From contig JAWUVP010000013.1 in NCBI GenBank assembly GCA_034112285.1, positions 1-25,620 on the forward strand: a stretch of 25,620 bases of DNA, in the 5' to 3' direction. This document shows positions 15,721 to 21,839 of this stretch, piece after piece (positions within the stretch are counted from its first letter, which is position 1; each line of letters begins with the position of its first letter). Source of the stretch: JAWUVP01 sp034112285 (GTDB lineage: Bacteria > Pseudomonadota > Gammaproteobacteria > JABDGN01). Under the pieces are notes generated by a model. It did not search any database. It was not told the origin of the DNA and saw only the letters and a list, made by a program, of their open reading frames with translations. Made by a program: the position numbers and the translations under genes.

Positions 15721-16184
15721 TATTTGGCATCCTTAATAGCTGTTTTAGTAAAATCCCATGTTATTTCATGTGGCGAGGCAACATAGCGCATGCCAGATTT
15801 AGTGATGTTAATATCACCGGTGGTGAAAAGCTTACCTTTATAAGTGATTTCAAGCTTTAAACACGTGATCGGTTTTTTTAACGAAAAACTTTTTGCAAAG
15901 CCCGCTAGCGTAAAGCCGGTTAGCTTATTACTGCCAAATTCAATGTTCGATTCTTTTTGACTGCTTTTCATTGCGCATGCTGCTCCGCCGGTGCCAAGAT
16001 AGAGCCTGTCGTTGCTACCATATATTTCTTTTTTATCTGGGGTGATGTTGTGGAGCGTAAGGAAAGTATAATTTAATGTGTGCTGTGCAGAGCCATGGAG
16101 TTTGTTTGCAAAGGTGAGGATAATGAAGGGCAGGCCGAGCAGGCCGAGCAGTGGGAGGAGGGCCTTGATAGCCTTTATTACCAT
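15720..16184 (-). CDS. Hypothetical membrane-anchored or exported protein
   Basis: The protein has 154 residues and a hydrophobic N-terminus of about 25 residues (Leu-Leu-Pro-Leu-Leu-Gly-Leu-Leu-Gly-Leu-Pro), serving as an uncleaved anchor or signal sequence. The rest is beta-rich and contains two cysteines (Ala-Ala-Cys-Ala and Ile-Thr-Cys-Leu) that could pair in the periplasm. I do not recognise a family. An AAGGA about eight bases before the ATG supports the start. It is the first gene of a two-gene unit with the barrel protein, sharing the TAATG overlap, so it may help that channel's assembly or supply a periplasmic partner. That role is inferred from coupling only. Confidence 0.6.
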   Translation of the reverse strand: MVIKAIKALLPLLGLLGLPFIILTFANKLHGSAQHTLNYTFLTLHNITPDKKEIYGSNDRLYLGTGGAACAMKSSQKESNIEFGSNKLTGFTLAGFAKSFSLKKPITCLKLEITYKGKLFTTGDINITKSGMRYVASPHEITWDFTKTAIKDAK

Positions 16185-16296
16185 GAATATATCCTTATAT
16201 AATGGGGGCGACTTGAAATTATTATATCATAAAATGGCTATTCTCAAGCCCGTTTTCTTGATAGTGTACGCATTAGTAACGCAAAAAAATATTGAT

Positions 16297-16782
16297 ATGC
16301 CGCGTGCACATAGAAAGATTTTAACTATAATTTTATTCTTAGCACCCATAAGTGGAATGGGTATTGACATCTATGCGCCTTCATTACCGTATTTATCATC
16401 TTTTTTTTCAATATCACATTTAATGGCAAAAAATACTATCTCGGTCTATCTTTTTGGTTTAACCATTGGCCAAATTTTTTCGGGTTCGTTATCTGGAGTT
16501 TTTGGTAGAAAACCTATTTTAATCGGTGGCTTAATCTTGTTCATCTTGTCGTCATTATCAGCCGCCATTTCAACACATATTAGTTGGTTAATGCTAGCCA
16601 GATTTATTCAAGGCCTGGCCGTTACAGCATCAACGGTTATGATGAAAGCGTTAGGAACCGACTCGTTTACGCGTGAAGAAATGAAGAAAATATCAACCTA
16701 TTTTGTTATTTCATGCTCTCTGGGGGATTACCATATTCCACGTGTGTTTACCCTCTGGACATATACAACTTGTCATAGCTGA
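16297..16782 (+). pseudogene. Truncated Bcr/CflA-type MFS transporter
   Basis: The first 145 or so residues are a typical Bcr/CflA drug-resistance transporter: Gly-Ile-Asp-Ile-Tyr-Ala-Pro-Ser-Leu-Pro in helix 1, Gly-Arg-Lys-Pro-Ile-Leu-Ile-Gly-Gly (motif A) after helix 2, and Ala-Arg-Phe-Ile-Gln-Gly-Leu-Ala in helix 4. After Ile-Ser-Cys-Ser-Leu-Gly near 16725 the homology stops, and about 17 unrelated residues lead to a stop codon at 16780. Full-length members have about 400 residues and twelve helices, so eight helices are missing. Insertion-sequence debris follows directly, suggesting that insertion and deletion removed the rest. I start at the ATG at 16297, which gives the family's usual N-terminus; upstream Met codons are possible. 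Confidence 0.8.
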
Positions 16783-16860
16783 GCGTACCTTATAAATAGA
16801 CAGAGAATTTTTTGTGCTAGTATTTCTCTGACTATATCTACTCCATATAGAATTTTCAGA

Positions 16861-17142
16861 GGGGAAAATGTTACCGCCGCTATCATCGAGCTTTTAAAGC
16901 CTTATCAATCTTACGTTCATACACTCATATTTGATTATGGAAAAGAATTTACTAGCCACAAAGCGGTTGCCAAGGTATTAGGCGCTGACGTGGATTTTGC
17001 TCACACCTATCATTCATGGGAGCGGGGGCTTAACGAAAATACCAATGGATTAATAAGCCTAGAAAAACTTTGGATTATAAAACACCACTTGATGTTTTTC
17101 AAAGGGTCGCGTAGAATTTTTGGCGTTGCACCTATTACTTGA
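16861..17142 (+). mobile_element. IS30-family transposase remnant with internal deletion
   Basis: From about 16861 one frame reads Ala-Ile-Ile-Glu-Leu-Leu-Lys-Pro-Tyr, Phe-Asp-Tyr-Gly-Lys-Glu-Phe, His-Lys-Ala-Val-Ala-Lys-Val-Leu-Gly-Ala-Asp, and Ser-Trp-Glu-Arg-Gly-Leu-Asn-Glu-Asn-Thr-Asn-Gly-Leu-Ile. This is the catalytic core of IS30 transposases (second Asp and Glu region). After about 17058 homology jumps, in another frame, to the extreme C-terminus (Lys-Pro-Arg-Lys-Thr-Leu-Asp-Tyr-Lys-Thr-Pro-Leu-Asp-Val-Phe), so roughly 30 residues are deleted. A TAG at 17113 and a missing N-terminal half make it inactive. The usual Asp-Asn-Gly is Asp-Tyr-Gly. It follows a truncated transporter and ends just before TspO. 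Confidence 0.82.
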
Positions 17143-17146
17143 AACC

Positions 17147-17153
17147 AAGGGAG
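17147..17153 (+). promoter_or_regulatory. Ribosome binding site that sets the TspO start
   Basis: AAGGGAG lies six bases before the ATG at 17160 and selects it over the in-frame TTG at 17139, which lies inside the transposase remnant. Confidence 0.65.
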
Positions 17154-17159
17154 TTTAAA

Positions 17160-17639
17160 ATGCAGTATCGCAAATTAACAACGTTTATTTTGCCATGTGG
17201 GCTGATGGTTCTACTATGCTTGAGTATTGCAGGTCTAGCTGGCTGGGTTACACAAGAAAATATTCCGACTTGGTTTGCCTTTTTACACAAGCCAAGCTTT
17301 AATCCACCAGCGTGGGTGTTTGGTCCCGTTTGGACAGTGTTGTATATATTGATCGGTATTAGTGGTGGTGTTTTGTGGCGATATAAAAAAGAGACAACTC
17401 GCGCATTTTACTGCTTTATTGCTCAATTAGTTCTTAATTTTTCGTGGTCTTATATATTTTTTGCAGGACATCAATTAGGGTGGGCATTGATAGACATGAT
17501 TTTTTTGATTGTGTTTGTTATTCTTACTATGACTTTTAGCTATCAAAAAATAAAAATAGTTACAGGATTGTTACTGCCTTATTTAGCGTGGTTGTGTTTT
17601 GCCTTTATACTTAACTTTAGTCTTTGGCATTTAAACTGA
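17160..17639 (+). CDS. tspO: TspO/MBR-family tryptophan-rich sensory protein
   Basis: The 159-residue product has five hydrophobic helices and the TspO signature: Thr-Trp-Phe then Lys-Pro-Ser-Phe-Asn-Pro-Pro-Ala-Trp-Val-Phe-Gly-Pro-Val-Trp-Thr-Val-Leu-Tyr (start of helix 2), Asn-Phe-Ser-Trp-Ser-Tyr-Ile-Phe-Phe (helix 3), and Leu-Leu-Pro-Tyr-Leu-Ala-Trp-Leu-Cys-Phe-Ala (helix 5). TspO proteins bind porphyrins and sterol-like ligands in the membrane and take part in light, oxygen and stress responses. The start is fixed by the strong AAGGGAG site. It sits between insertion-sequence debris and the photolyase-centred cluster, whose content resembles known light-induced gene sets that also include tspO. 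Its own promoter is not obvious. Confidence 0.92.
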   Translation: MQYRKLTTFILPCGLMVLLCLSIAGLAGWVTQENIPTWFAFLHKPSFNPPAWVFGPVWTVLYILIGISGGVLWRYKKETTRAFYCFIAQLVLNFSWSYIFFAGHQLGWALIDMIFLIVFVILTMTFSYQKIKIVTGLLLPYLAWLCFAFILNFSLWHLN

Positions 17640-17709
17640 TTGACGCGCACGTCGTTATGTGATCAAATTGGATTCACCAGGCTCAAGTCTTGAATGTGGT
17701 CACAGAGAA

Positions 17710-17805
17710 TTAAAGGTCTCAGATCTTGACATCTGACATCATAAGTTAAAAAGCGAATAATATTTTGATGTCAGATGTCAAGCTCTGACACCCTTCGGCC
17801 TTTAA
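17710..17805. repeat. Inverted-repeat element, copy 1 (MITE/REP-like)
   Basis: The element is bounded by TTAAAGG and CCTTTAA and contains a perfect 17-bp inverted repeat (17725-17741 with 17766-17782) around a 24-base A+T-rich loop. Outer arms pair further with few mismatches. A near-identical copy lies at 23811-23905. It lies between the convergent tspO and the minus-strand membrane protein gene, and could act as a bidirectional terminator. A non-autonomous element, perhaps related to REP sequences moved by RAYT transposases, is the likeliest explanation. Confidence 0.75.
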
Positions 17806-17868
17806 ATCGGCCCACTCGCACCAGTAAATGCAATAGTTTGACTCATCATATTTCTCTTGGATAGTCTG

Positions 17869-18363
17869 TTAACGTCTATTTTTAAGGAAAAATTCAGTTG
17901 ACACTATGTTAATGTAAAATAAGCATACTAAGTGTGCACAGAAATAACAGGTTAGCTCGAACACATCTGTATCTGAGTTCACTAAGTTTTGCCCGATAGA
18001 TAAAATTGCAAGATTAATTATGCCTAGAATAATGCCTGTGCTAAGCCATTGCTTGCCTCTGGAGATAATGAATTCACCGCGCAATATGCCAATAAGGTAA
18101 TAAAATCCAGCAGCCAATTGTACAAATGTTAATATTAAAAAGCTCAAAACAATTAGCGTATGATTCATAAATCTTAGGTGACCAAAATGTATAGTTAGCC
18201 ATGGGATCCAAGCTGATTTGTCAGGTCCCCAAGCGGACCCCGTGATCAGACTTAAAAATTTATGCATGCCCGATACCATCCATAAAACTCCGGGTATCAG
18301 GACAATTGGTAGTAGGTGGATGTTGATAAAAAACTTATAAATAATGCTTTGTTGTCTATACAT
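17869..18363 (-). CDS. Four-helix membrane protein, unknown function
   Basis: This 164-residue protein has about four hydrophobic segments (near residues 18-35, 65-90, 108-125 and 135-155), so it is an inner-membrane protein. I do not recognise the family with confidence; the helix count recalls DoxX-like or other small quinone-region proteins. The ATG at 18363 follows a strong AGGAG. It is 40 bases downstream of the DCC (DUF393) gene on the same strand, so they are probably one transcript. DUF393 proteins often pair with small membrane proteins, which suggests joint thiol or redox chemistry at the membrane. That link is inferred. Confidence 0.65.
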   Translation of the reverse strand: MYRQQSIIYKFFINIHLLPIVLIPGVLWMVSGMHKFLSLITGSAWGPDKSAWIPWLTIHFGHLRFMNHTLIVLSFLILTFVQLAAGFYYLIGILRGEFIISRGKQWLSTGIILGIINLAILSIGQNLVNSDTDVFELTCYFCAHLVCLFYINIVSTEFFLKNRR

Positions 18364-18403
18364 TTCTGAGCTCCTGATTTTTATTTAGTAAAATTGATTT
18401 TTC

Positions 18404-18772
18404 TTATTGCCAACTGCATTGGTCATAACCATTTTTTTTAAAGCGCCATGTGGCAAAACTTTTATATACACGACTCAGGATAAAATGAATGCCTGGTAAG
18501 TTGGCTATCATGGCAAGATACTTCCAGCCTTTTAATTCACGCCAGATAGTTATGAAAGCATCAAGACCAATCTTGACGTGTCCGTGGCTGTTTAGGACAT
18601 GCAGCTGTCTTAAACCCGAAGTCGTTTCAAACCCTAGCTGCGTAAATTGCTTGCTATCTTGAGTAATGTCACAAAAGTAAAATTTATCCTGTGTAGCAAT
18701 TTTCTGATAATGAGCAATTTCTCTAGCACATAAGCTGCATTTTCCATCATAAAAAACAGTGATTTTGTTCAT
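18404..18772 (-). CDS. DCC1-like thiol-disulfide oxidoreductase family protein (DUF393)
   Basis: The 122-residue protein begins Thr-Val-Phe-Tyr-Asp-Gly-Lys-Cys-Ser-Leu-Cys, the DUF393 (DCC) signature Tyr-Asp-Gly-x-Cys-x-x-Cys with Cys12 and Cys15. The rest follows the family: Phe-Cys-Asp-Ile-Thr, then Leu-His-Val-Leu-Asn, and a C-terminal Tyr-Lys-Ser-Phe-Ala-Thr-Trp-Arg-Phe-Lys helix. It has a thioredoxin-like fold and a CxxC pair, so a thiol-redox role is likely, though biochemical proof for the family is limited. An AGAGG precedes the ATG. It heads a minus-strand unit with the four-helix membrane protein and diverges from the MerR regulator. DUF393 genes are common in photolyase and LitR-type light-response clusters. 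Confidence 0.87.
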   Translation of the reverse strand: MNKITVFYDGKCSLCAREIAHYQKIATQDKFYFCDITQDSKQFTQLGFETTSGLRQLHVLNSHGHVKIGLDAFITIWRELKGWKYLAMIANLPGIHFILSRVYKSFATWRFKKNGYDQCSWQ

Positions 18773-18821
18773 ATTAGCCTCTTTAGTGGTTCTGGGCCGG
18801 CACTTATGGTGCTGTCCAGAT

Positions 18822-18851
18822 AATTTATTTAAAATTCAGTGGGTTAGGCAA
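18822..18851 (-). promoter_or_regulatory. Candidate promoter for the DUF393 unit
   Basis: On the minus strand TTGCCT (complement of 18846-18851) and TAAATT (complement of 18822-18827) are 18 bases apart, each with four of six matches to sigma-70 consensus. It points at the DUF393 gene from the shared divergent region. Confidence 0.3.
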
Positions 18852-18955
18852 TCATAAGCTGTGAAAATAGGGGTGCTTAGTTGCTCTAATTCTGGGTAAT
18901 AATACCAATAGTTATGCAGGATGTAAAATAAACTTTTAATCTGCATAGCTATCTG

Positions 18956-18961
18956 TATAAT
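18956..18961 (+). promoter_or_regulatory. Perfect -10 element next to the MerR start codon
   Basis: TATAAT ends only seven bases before the ATG at 18969. If used, transcription would begin at or beside the start codon, giving a leaderless mRNA. No good -35 is visible at the 17-19 base spacing, as expected for an activator-dependent MerR-type promoter. Confidence 0.4.
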
Positions 18962-18968
18962 CGCTGTC

Positions 18969-19322
18969 ATGGTCAAAGACGAAAAATTATTTTCAATAGG
19001 TACTCAGGCAGAAGCTGTAGGTGTCAGTACACGCACATTGCGTTCATGCGAGACCTGCTACGGTTTATTAGTGCCAAGTCGTACAGCAAAAGGCCATCGC
19101 ATTTATCAAAACAGTGATATGCATCGGCTCAATATCACCTTTCAGGTCACAAATATGCCTCTAAAACAAAGAGCTTTTTCAGTTAAAAAGATAAATGCCG
19201 ATGGCATGGTGTGCGTTGGTTGTGTATCTGTTCAAGATCTGAAAGCCATTCAAAATTGCGATACCACAATTTATGCCTATAAAATCTTTGGAGGTAAAGT
19301 TAATGAGCTCATTCACTACTAA
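18969..19322 (+). CDS. Truncated, degenerate MerR-family regulator of LitR/CarH type
   Basis: The 117-residue product has the MerR helix-turn-helix in the form used by LitR/CarH/MlrA proteins: Ser-Ile-Gly-Thr-Gln-Ala, Val-Gly-Val-Ser-Thr-Arg-Thr-Leu-Arg, then Tyr-Gly-Leu-Leu-Val-Pro-Ser-Arg-Thr-Ala-Lys-Gly-His-Arg-Ile-Tyr (31-46). In relatives, residues 26-30 read Ala-Trp-Glu-Arg-Arg; here they are Ser-Cys-Glu-Thr-Cys, so key DNA-contact positions are altered. LitR and CarH are about 300 residues, with a B12-binding light-sensing domain. That domain is absent, replaced by a Cys-containing tail (Cys-Val-Gly-Cys). The gene overlaps the next by 20 bases. It may be a decayed light regulator or a reduced one with new cysteine-based sensing. 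Confidence 0.65.
   Translation: MVKDEKLFSIGTQAEAVGVSTRTLRSCETCYGLLVPSRTAKGHRIYQNSDMHRLNITFQVTNMPLKQRAFSVKKINADGMVCVGCVSVQDLKAIQNCDTTIYAYKIFGGKVNELIHY
19290..19294 (+). promoter_or_regulatory. Strong ribosome binding site for the 47-aa membrane protein
   Basis: GGAGG sits eight bases before the ATG at 19303, inside the end of the MerR gene. It is the best Shine-Dalgarno match in this cluster and is the main proof that the short gene is translated. Confidence 0.7.
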
Positions 19323-19446
19323 AGCATTGTTCTCTAGCAAGCGTACTAAGCAACTGGCATGGTTTATTGCATTCTATATCATATCCATTATTGTTATTGG
19401 GGCTTTTTATTTTTTAACACACACAATCTTAGGCTGGCTAGCTTAA
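19303..19446 (+). CDS. Small single-helix membrane protein (DUF2474-like), 47 aa
   Basis: A 47-codon gene starts at ATG 19303 behind a perfect GGAGG. The product has a basic N-terminal section (Ser-Lys-Arg-Thr-Lys-Gln), then one hydrophobic helix from Leu-Ala-Trp-Phe-Ile-Ala to Phe-Tyr-Phe-Leu, and a short C-terminus. The pattern (Lys/Arg-x-Leu-x-Trp-Phe followed by a single helix) is like DUF2474 small membrane proteins. It overlaps the end of the MerR gene by 20 bases and is followed 22 bases later by the CDGSH gene, so it belongs to the same transcript. Because it is so short it is easy to miss in annotation. Function unknown. Confidence 0.68.
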   Translation: MSSFTTKALFSSKRTKQLAWFIAFYIISIIVIGAFYFLTHTILGWLA

Positions 19447-19467
19447 TTTTTTCTAGAGGGGTAGGTT

Positions 19468-19746
19468 ATGAAACAGGCTATTGTTGCAGACAACAAATCA
19501 ATCATGGTTAACTTAAAAGGAGGTCAGTATTATACCTTCTGTACCTGTGGCCGCTCAAAGAGCCAGCCTTTTTGTGATGGTTCTCATAAAAATACTGAGT
19601 TTATGCCATTGAAATTTTATGTAGAGAAAGATAAAACAGTTGGCCTATGTATGTGTAAGCAGGCTAAGACTTCACCATTTTGTGATGGTTCTCATAAGAA
19701 TGTTCCAGATAGCTTTGTTGGTAAAGTATTTGATCCCTTAAGCTAA
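19468..19746 (+). CDS. Double CDGSH iron-sulfur domain protein
   Basis: The 92-residue protein has two complete CDGSH motifs: Cys25-x-Cys27 with Phe-Cys36-Asp-Gly-Ser-His40, and Cys61-x-Cys63 with Phe-Cys72-Asp-Gly-Ser-His76. Each Cys3-His set binds a labile [2Fe-2S] cluster in mitoNEET-type proteins, so a monomer could carry two clusters and shuttle electrons or clusters in a redox-dependent way. It has no membrane anchor and is probably cytosolic. GAGGGG lies seven bases before the ATG. It sits between two membrane protein genes and upstream of an [4Fe-4S] photolyase, which suggests a redox or cluster-supply role in this operon. That link is inferred; the motifs are certain. Confidence 0.93.
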   Translation: MKQAIVADNKSIMVNLKGGQYYTFCTCGRSKSQPFCDGSHKNTEFMPLKFYVEKDKTVGLCMCKQAKTSPFCDGSHKNVPDSFVGKVFDPLS

Positions 19747-19769
19747 TTTTTATAAGGATATTGACTATA

Positions 19770-20198
19770 ATGAAAAAATTTTCTACAAATAAGAATATTA
19801 ACTTTATTACTGCTTTTGGAGGTCTGCCTTTTTTGATTTTGCTCTTACTACCTACTCAATTTTGGCTAGCGGCACAATTATTGGGCTTAGTTTATTTAAT
19901 TGTCATTATCAGTTTTATTGCTGGAGTTAATTGGTGTATTGCTTGTTTAACAAACAACAACTACTTACTTACCTGGGGTATTATTTTATCGATATTAGCC
20001 TGGGGGGTGAGCTGTTATGCTTGGTTCTCTCAACAGGCTGATATGGCTTGGATCTTGGGCTGGTTGTTATTAAATATTGCTTGGTTTGTGGATCGTAAAG
20101 CTTATGCCAACTACCCAGGTTTGCTTGCGCTTCGGTTAACAGGCACAATCACTCTTAACCTATGTATAATAATGATCATTATCCGTAGTTTGGCTTAA
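19770..20198 (+). CDS. DUF3429 (TMEM69-like) membrane protein
   Basis: The 142-residue product begins Met-Lys-Lys and has a first membrane segment, Phe-Gly-Gly-Leu-Pro-Phe-Leu-Ile-Leu-Leu-Leu-Leu. A second region reads Tyr-Leu-Ile-Val-Ile-Ile-Ser-Phe-Ile-Ala-Gly-Val-Asn-Trp-Cys, the Ser-Phe-x-x-Gly-x-x-Trp element seen in DUF3429. Further segments include Trp-Ile-Leu-Gly-Trp-Leu-Leu and a final Leu-Arg-Leu-Thr-Gly-Thr-Ile helix. About five helices are predicted. DUF3429 function is unproved. The start is ATG at 19770 behind AAGGA; a TTG at 19761 is too close to that site. The stop is only three bases before the photolyase ATG, so the two are cotranscribed. Similar neighbours occur in other photolyase clusters. 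Confidence 0.75.
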   Translation: MKKFSTNKNINFITAFGGLPFLILLLLPTQFWLAAQLLGLVYLIVIISFIAGVNWCIACLTNNNYLLTWGIILSILAWGVSCYAWFSQQADMAWILGWLLLNIAWFVDRKAYANYPGLLALRLTGTITLNLCIIMIIIRSLA

Positions 20199-20201
20199 AC
20201 C

Positions 20202-21746
20202 ATGTCGGAACAAGCAATGAAAAAATTATGCATAGTCCTCGGAGATCAACTCAGCCTATCCCTGTCCAGTCTTAAAGCAATTAATAGAGAAACTGATTTG
20301 GTGGTTATGGCTGAAGTATGGAATGAAACGCTGTATGTTAAGCATCATAAAAAGAAATTAGTTTTCATTTTATCTGCAATGCGTCATTTTCATCAGGAGC
20401 TAAAAAAATCTGGGTATCAAGTCGTCTACCATAAATTAGATGAGAAATTAAAGTTCTCGTCATTCACAGAAGTTATTGAGTATCATATAAAAAAAATAAA
20501 AGTTGAAAAAATTGTGGTCACGCATCCTGGTGAATACCGTGTGCTACAAGAGCTTAAAAGTTGTGGCAAGCAGCTTGAATCGAACATAGATATTTTACCA
20601 GACGATCGATTTATTAGTGAGCAATCAACATTCAATACTTGGGCAAAAAATCGGAAGCAGCTGCGGATGGAATATTTTTATCGTGAGTTACGCAAGCGGC
20701 ATGATGTATTAATGGAAGAGGGTAAGCCCGTTGGAGGAAAATGGAATTACGATGCAGAAAATCGTAAGCCGGCAAAAACAGGCTTGGAAATCTTGGGGCC
20801 AACTGAAATTGCAACTGATTCAGTCACTAATGAGGTTGCTAGGTTGGTTGAAGATAATTTTTCTAGCCACTTTGGTGACATTGTTCCGTTTAATTATGCG
20901 GTTACACGCAAGCAGGCGCTTATTGTCTTAAATGAATTTATCGAACAACGATTGGTTAACTTCGGGACCTATCAGGATGCCATGATTGAGGACAACGCCT
21001 GGATGTTCCATGCTCATATTTCTTTATATTTAAATGCTGGATTGTTGTTACCGGGTGAATGTGTTCGCTTAGTTGAAGAAGCTTATTATAATAATAAAGC
21101 GCCTTTGAATGCTGTTGAAGGATTTATACGGCAAATATTGGGCTGGCGAGAATATATTCATGGTTTCTATTGGTTTGTTATGCCAGATTACGCTGAGCAA
21201 AACTATTTTAATGCCGCACGCAAGTTACCTGAATTTTATTGGACAGGAAAAACAAAAATGAATTGCCTGCGCCAATGTATTAAAGAGACTAAGGAAAATG
21301 CTTATGCACATCATATACAGCGCTTAATGGTATTGGGAAATTTTGCCCTATTAGCAGATATTTCACCGCAGGATGTTAATAACTGGTTCATGGTAGTCTA
21401 TGCAGATGCTTATGAATGGGTTGAGTTACCTAATGTTACTGGCATGGCCTTATTTGCTGATGGTGGCATGCTCGCAAGTAAACCTTATGCGTCGGGCGGT
21501 AATTATATTAATAAGATGTCAAATTATTGTCAAAATTGTCATTATGATGTAAAACAGAAAACAGGTGAGCAAGCCTGCCCATTCAATTACATGTATTGGG
21601 GTTTTTTAGCTCGACATCAAAAACTACTGTCAGGCAATCATAGGCTATCTATGATTTATAATGTATGGAATAAAATGACGGCTGAAAAGAAGCAAGCAAT
21701 TCTAGAATCGGCTCAGCAGTTTTTAAATTCTAATGAAATTCAATGA
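20202..21746 (+). CDS. FeS-BCP photolyase/cryptochrome (DPRP, PhrB-like, probable (6-4) photolyase)
   Basis: The 514-residue protein belongs to the iron-sulfur bacterial cryptochrome/photolyase family. The N-terminal alpha/beta domain begins Leu-Cys-Ile-Val-Leu-Gly-Asp-Gln-Leu-Ser-Leu and binds the antenna chromophore. The helical FAD domain contains Arg-Gln-Ile-Leu-Gly-Trp-Arg-Glu-Tyr, then His-His-Ile-Gln-Arg-Leu-Met-Val-Leu-Gly-Asn-Phe. Four cysteines, 355, 443, 446 and 459, fit the [4Fe-4S] ligands; counted from the second Met (20217) they are 350, 438, 441 and 454, as I recall them in Agrobacterium PhrB. Such enzymes repair (6-4) photoproducts using light. It is the last gene of the tight MerR to DUF3429 unit. 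The ATG at 20202 or 20217 could be the true start. Confidence 0.93.
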   Translation: MSEQAMKKLCIVLGDQLSLSLSSLKAINRETDLVVMAEVWNETLYVKHHKKKLVFILSAMRHFHQELKKSGYQVVYHKLDEKLKFSSFTEVIEYHIKKIKVEKIVVTHPGEYRVLQELKSCGKQLESNIDILPDDRFISEQSTFNTWAKNRKQLRMEYFYRELRKRHDVLMEEGKPVGGKWNYDAENRKPAKTGLEILGPTEIATDSVTNEVARLVEDNFSSHFGDIVPFNYAVTRKQALIVLNEFIEQRLVNFGTYQDAMIEDNAWMFHAHISLYLNAGLLLPGECVRLVEEAYYNNKAPLNAVEGFIRQILGWREYIHGFYWFVMPDYAEQNYFNAARKLPEFYWTGKTKMNCLRQCIKETKENAYAHHIQRLMVLGNFALLADISPQDVNNWFMVVYADAYEWVELPNVTGMALFADGGMLASKPYASGGNYINKMSNYCQNCHYDVKQKTGEQACPFNYMYWGFLARHQKLLSGNHRLSMIYNVWNKMTAEKKQAILESAQQFLNSNEIQ

Positions 21747-21817
21747 TGCCTTCGAAAATGATTTGTTTCGTCAAAGTTAATGAAATTCTAAAAATGTCCT
21801 GCCTTTATTGTAAGTTA

Positions 21818-21823
21818 TATACT
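21818..21823 (+). promoter_or_regulatory. Candidate -10 element for the glycosyltransferase gene
   Basis: TATACT matches the sigma-70 -10 consensus at five of six positions, 16 bases before the ATG at 21840. No convincing -35 is visible, so this is tentative. Confidence 0.3.
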
Positions 21824-21839
21824 ATCACGGAAAAACAAC

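Noticed and set aside
16078..16296. Longer N-terminus for the truncated Bcr/CflA transporter
   Set aside because: The extra residues overlap the divergent exported-protein gene and do not resemble the family; ATG 16297 gives the expected start.
17640..17868. CRISPR array
   Set aside because: The repeated element occurs only twice, 6 kb apart, with hairpin arms and no regular spacers.
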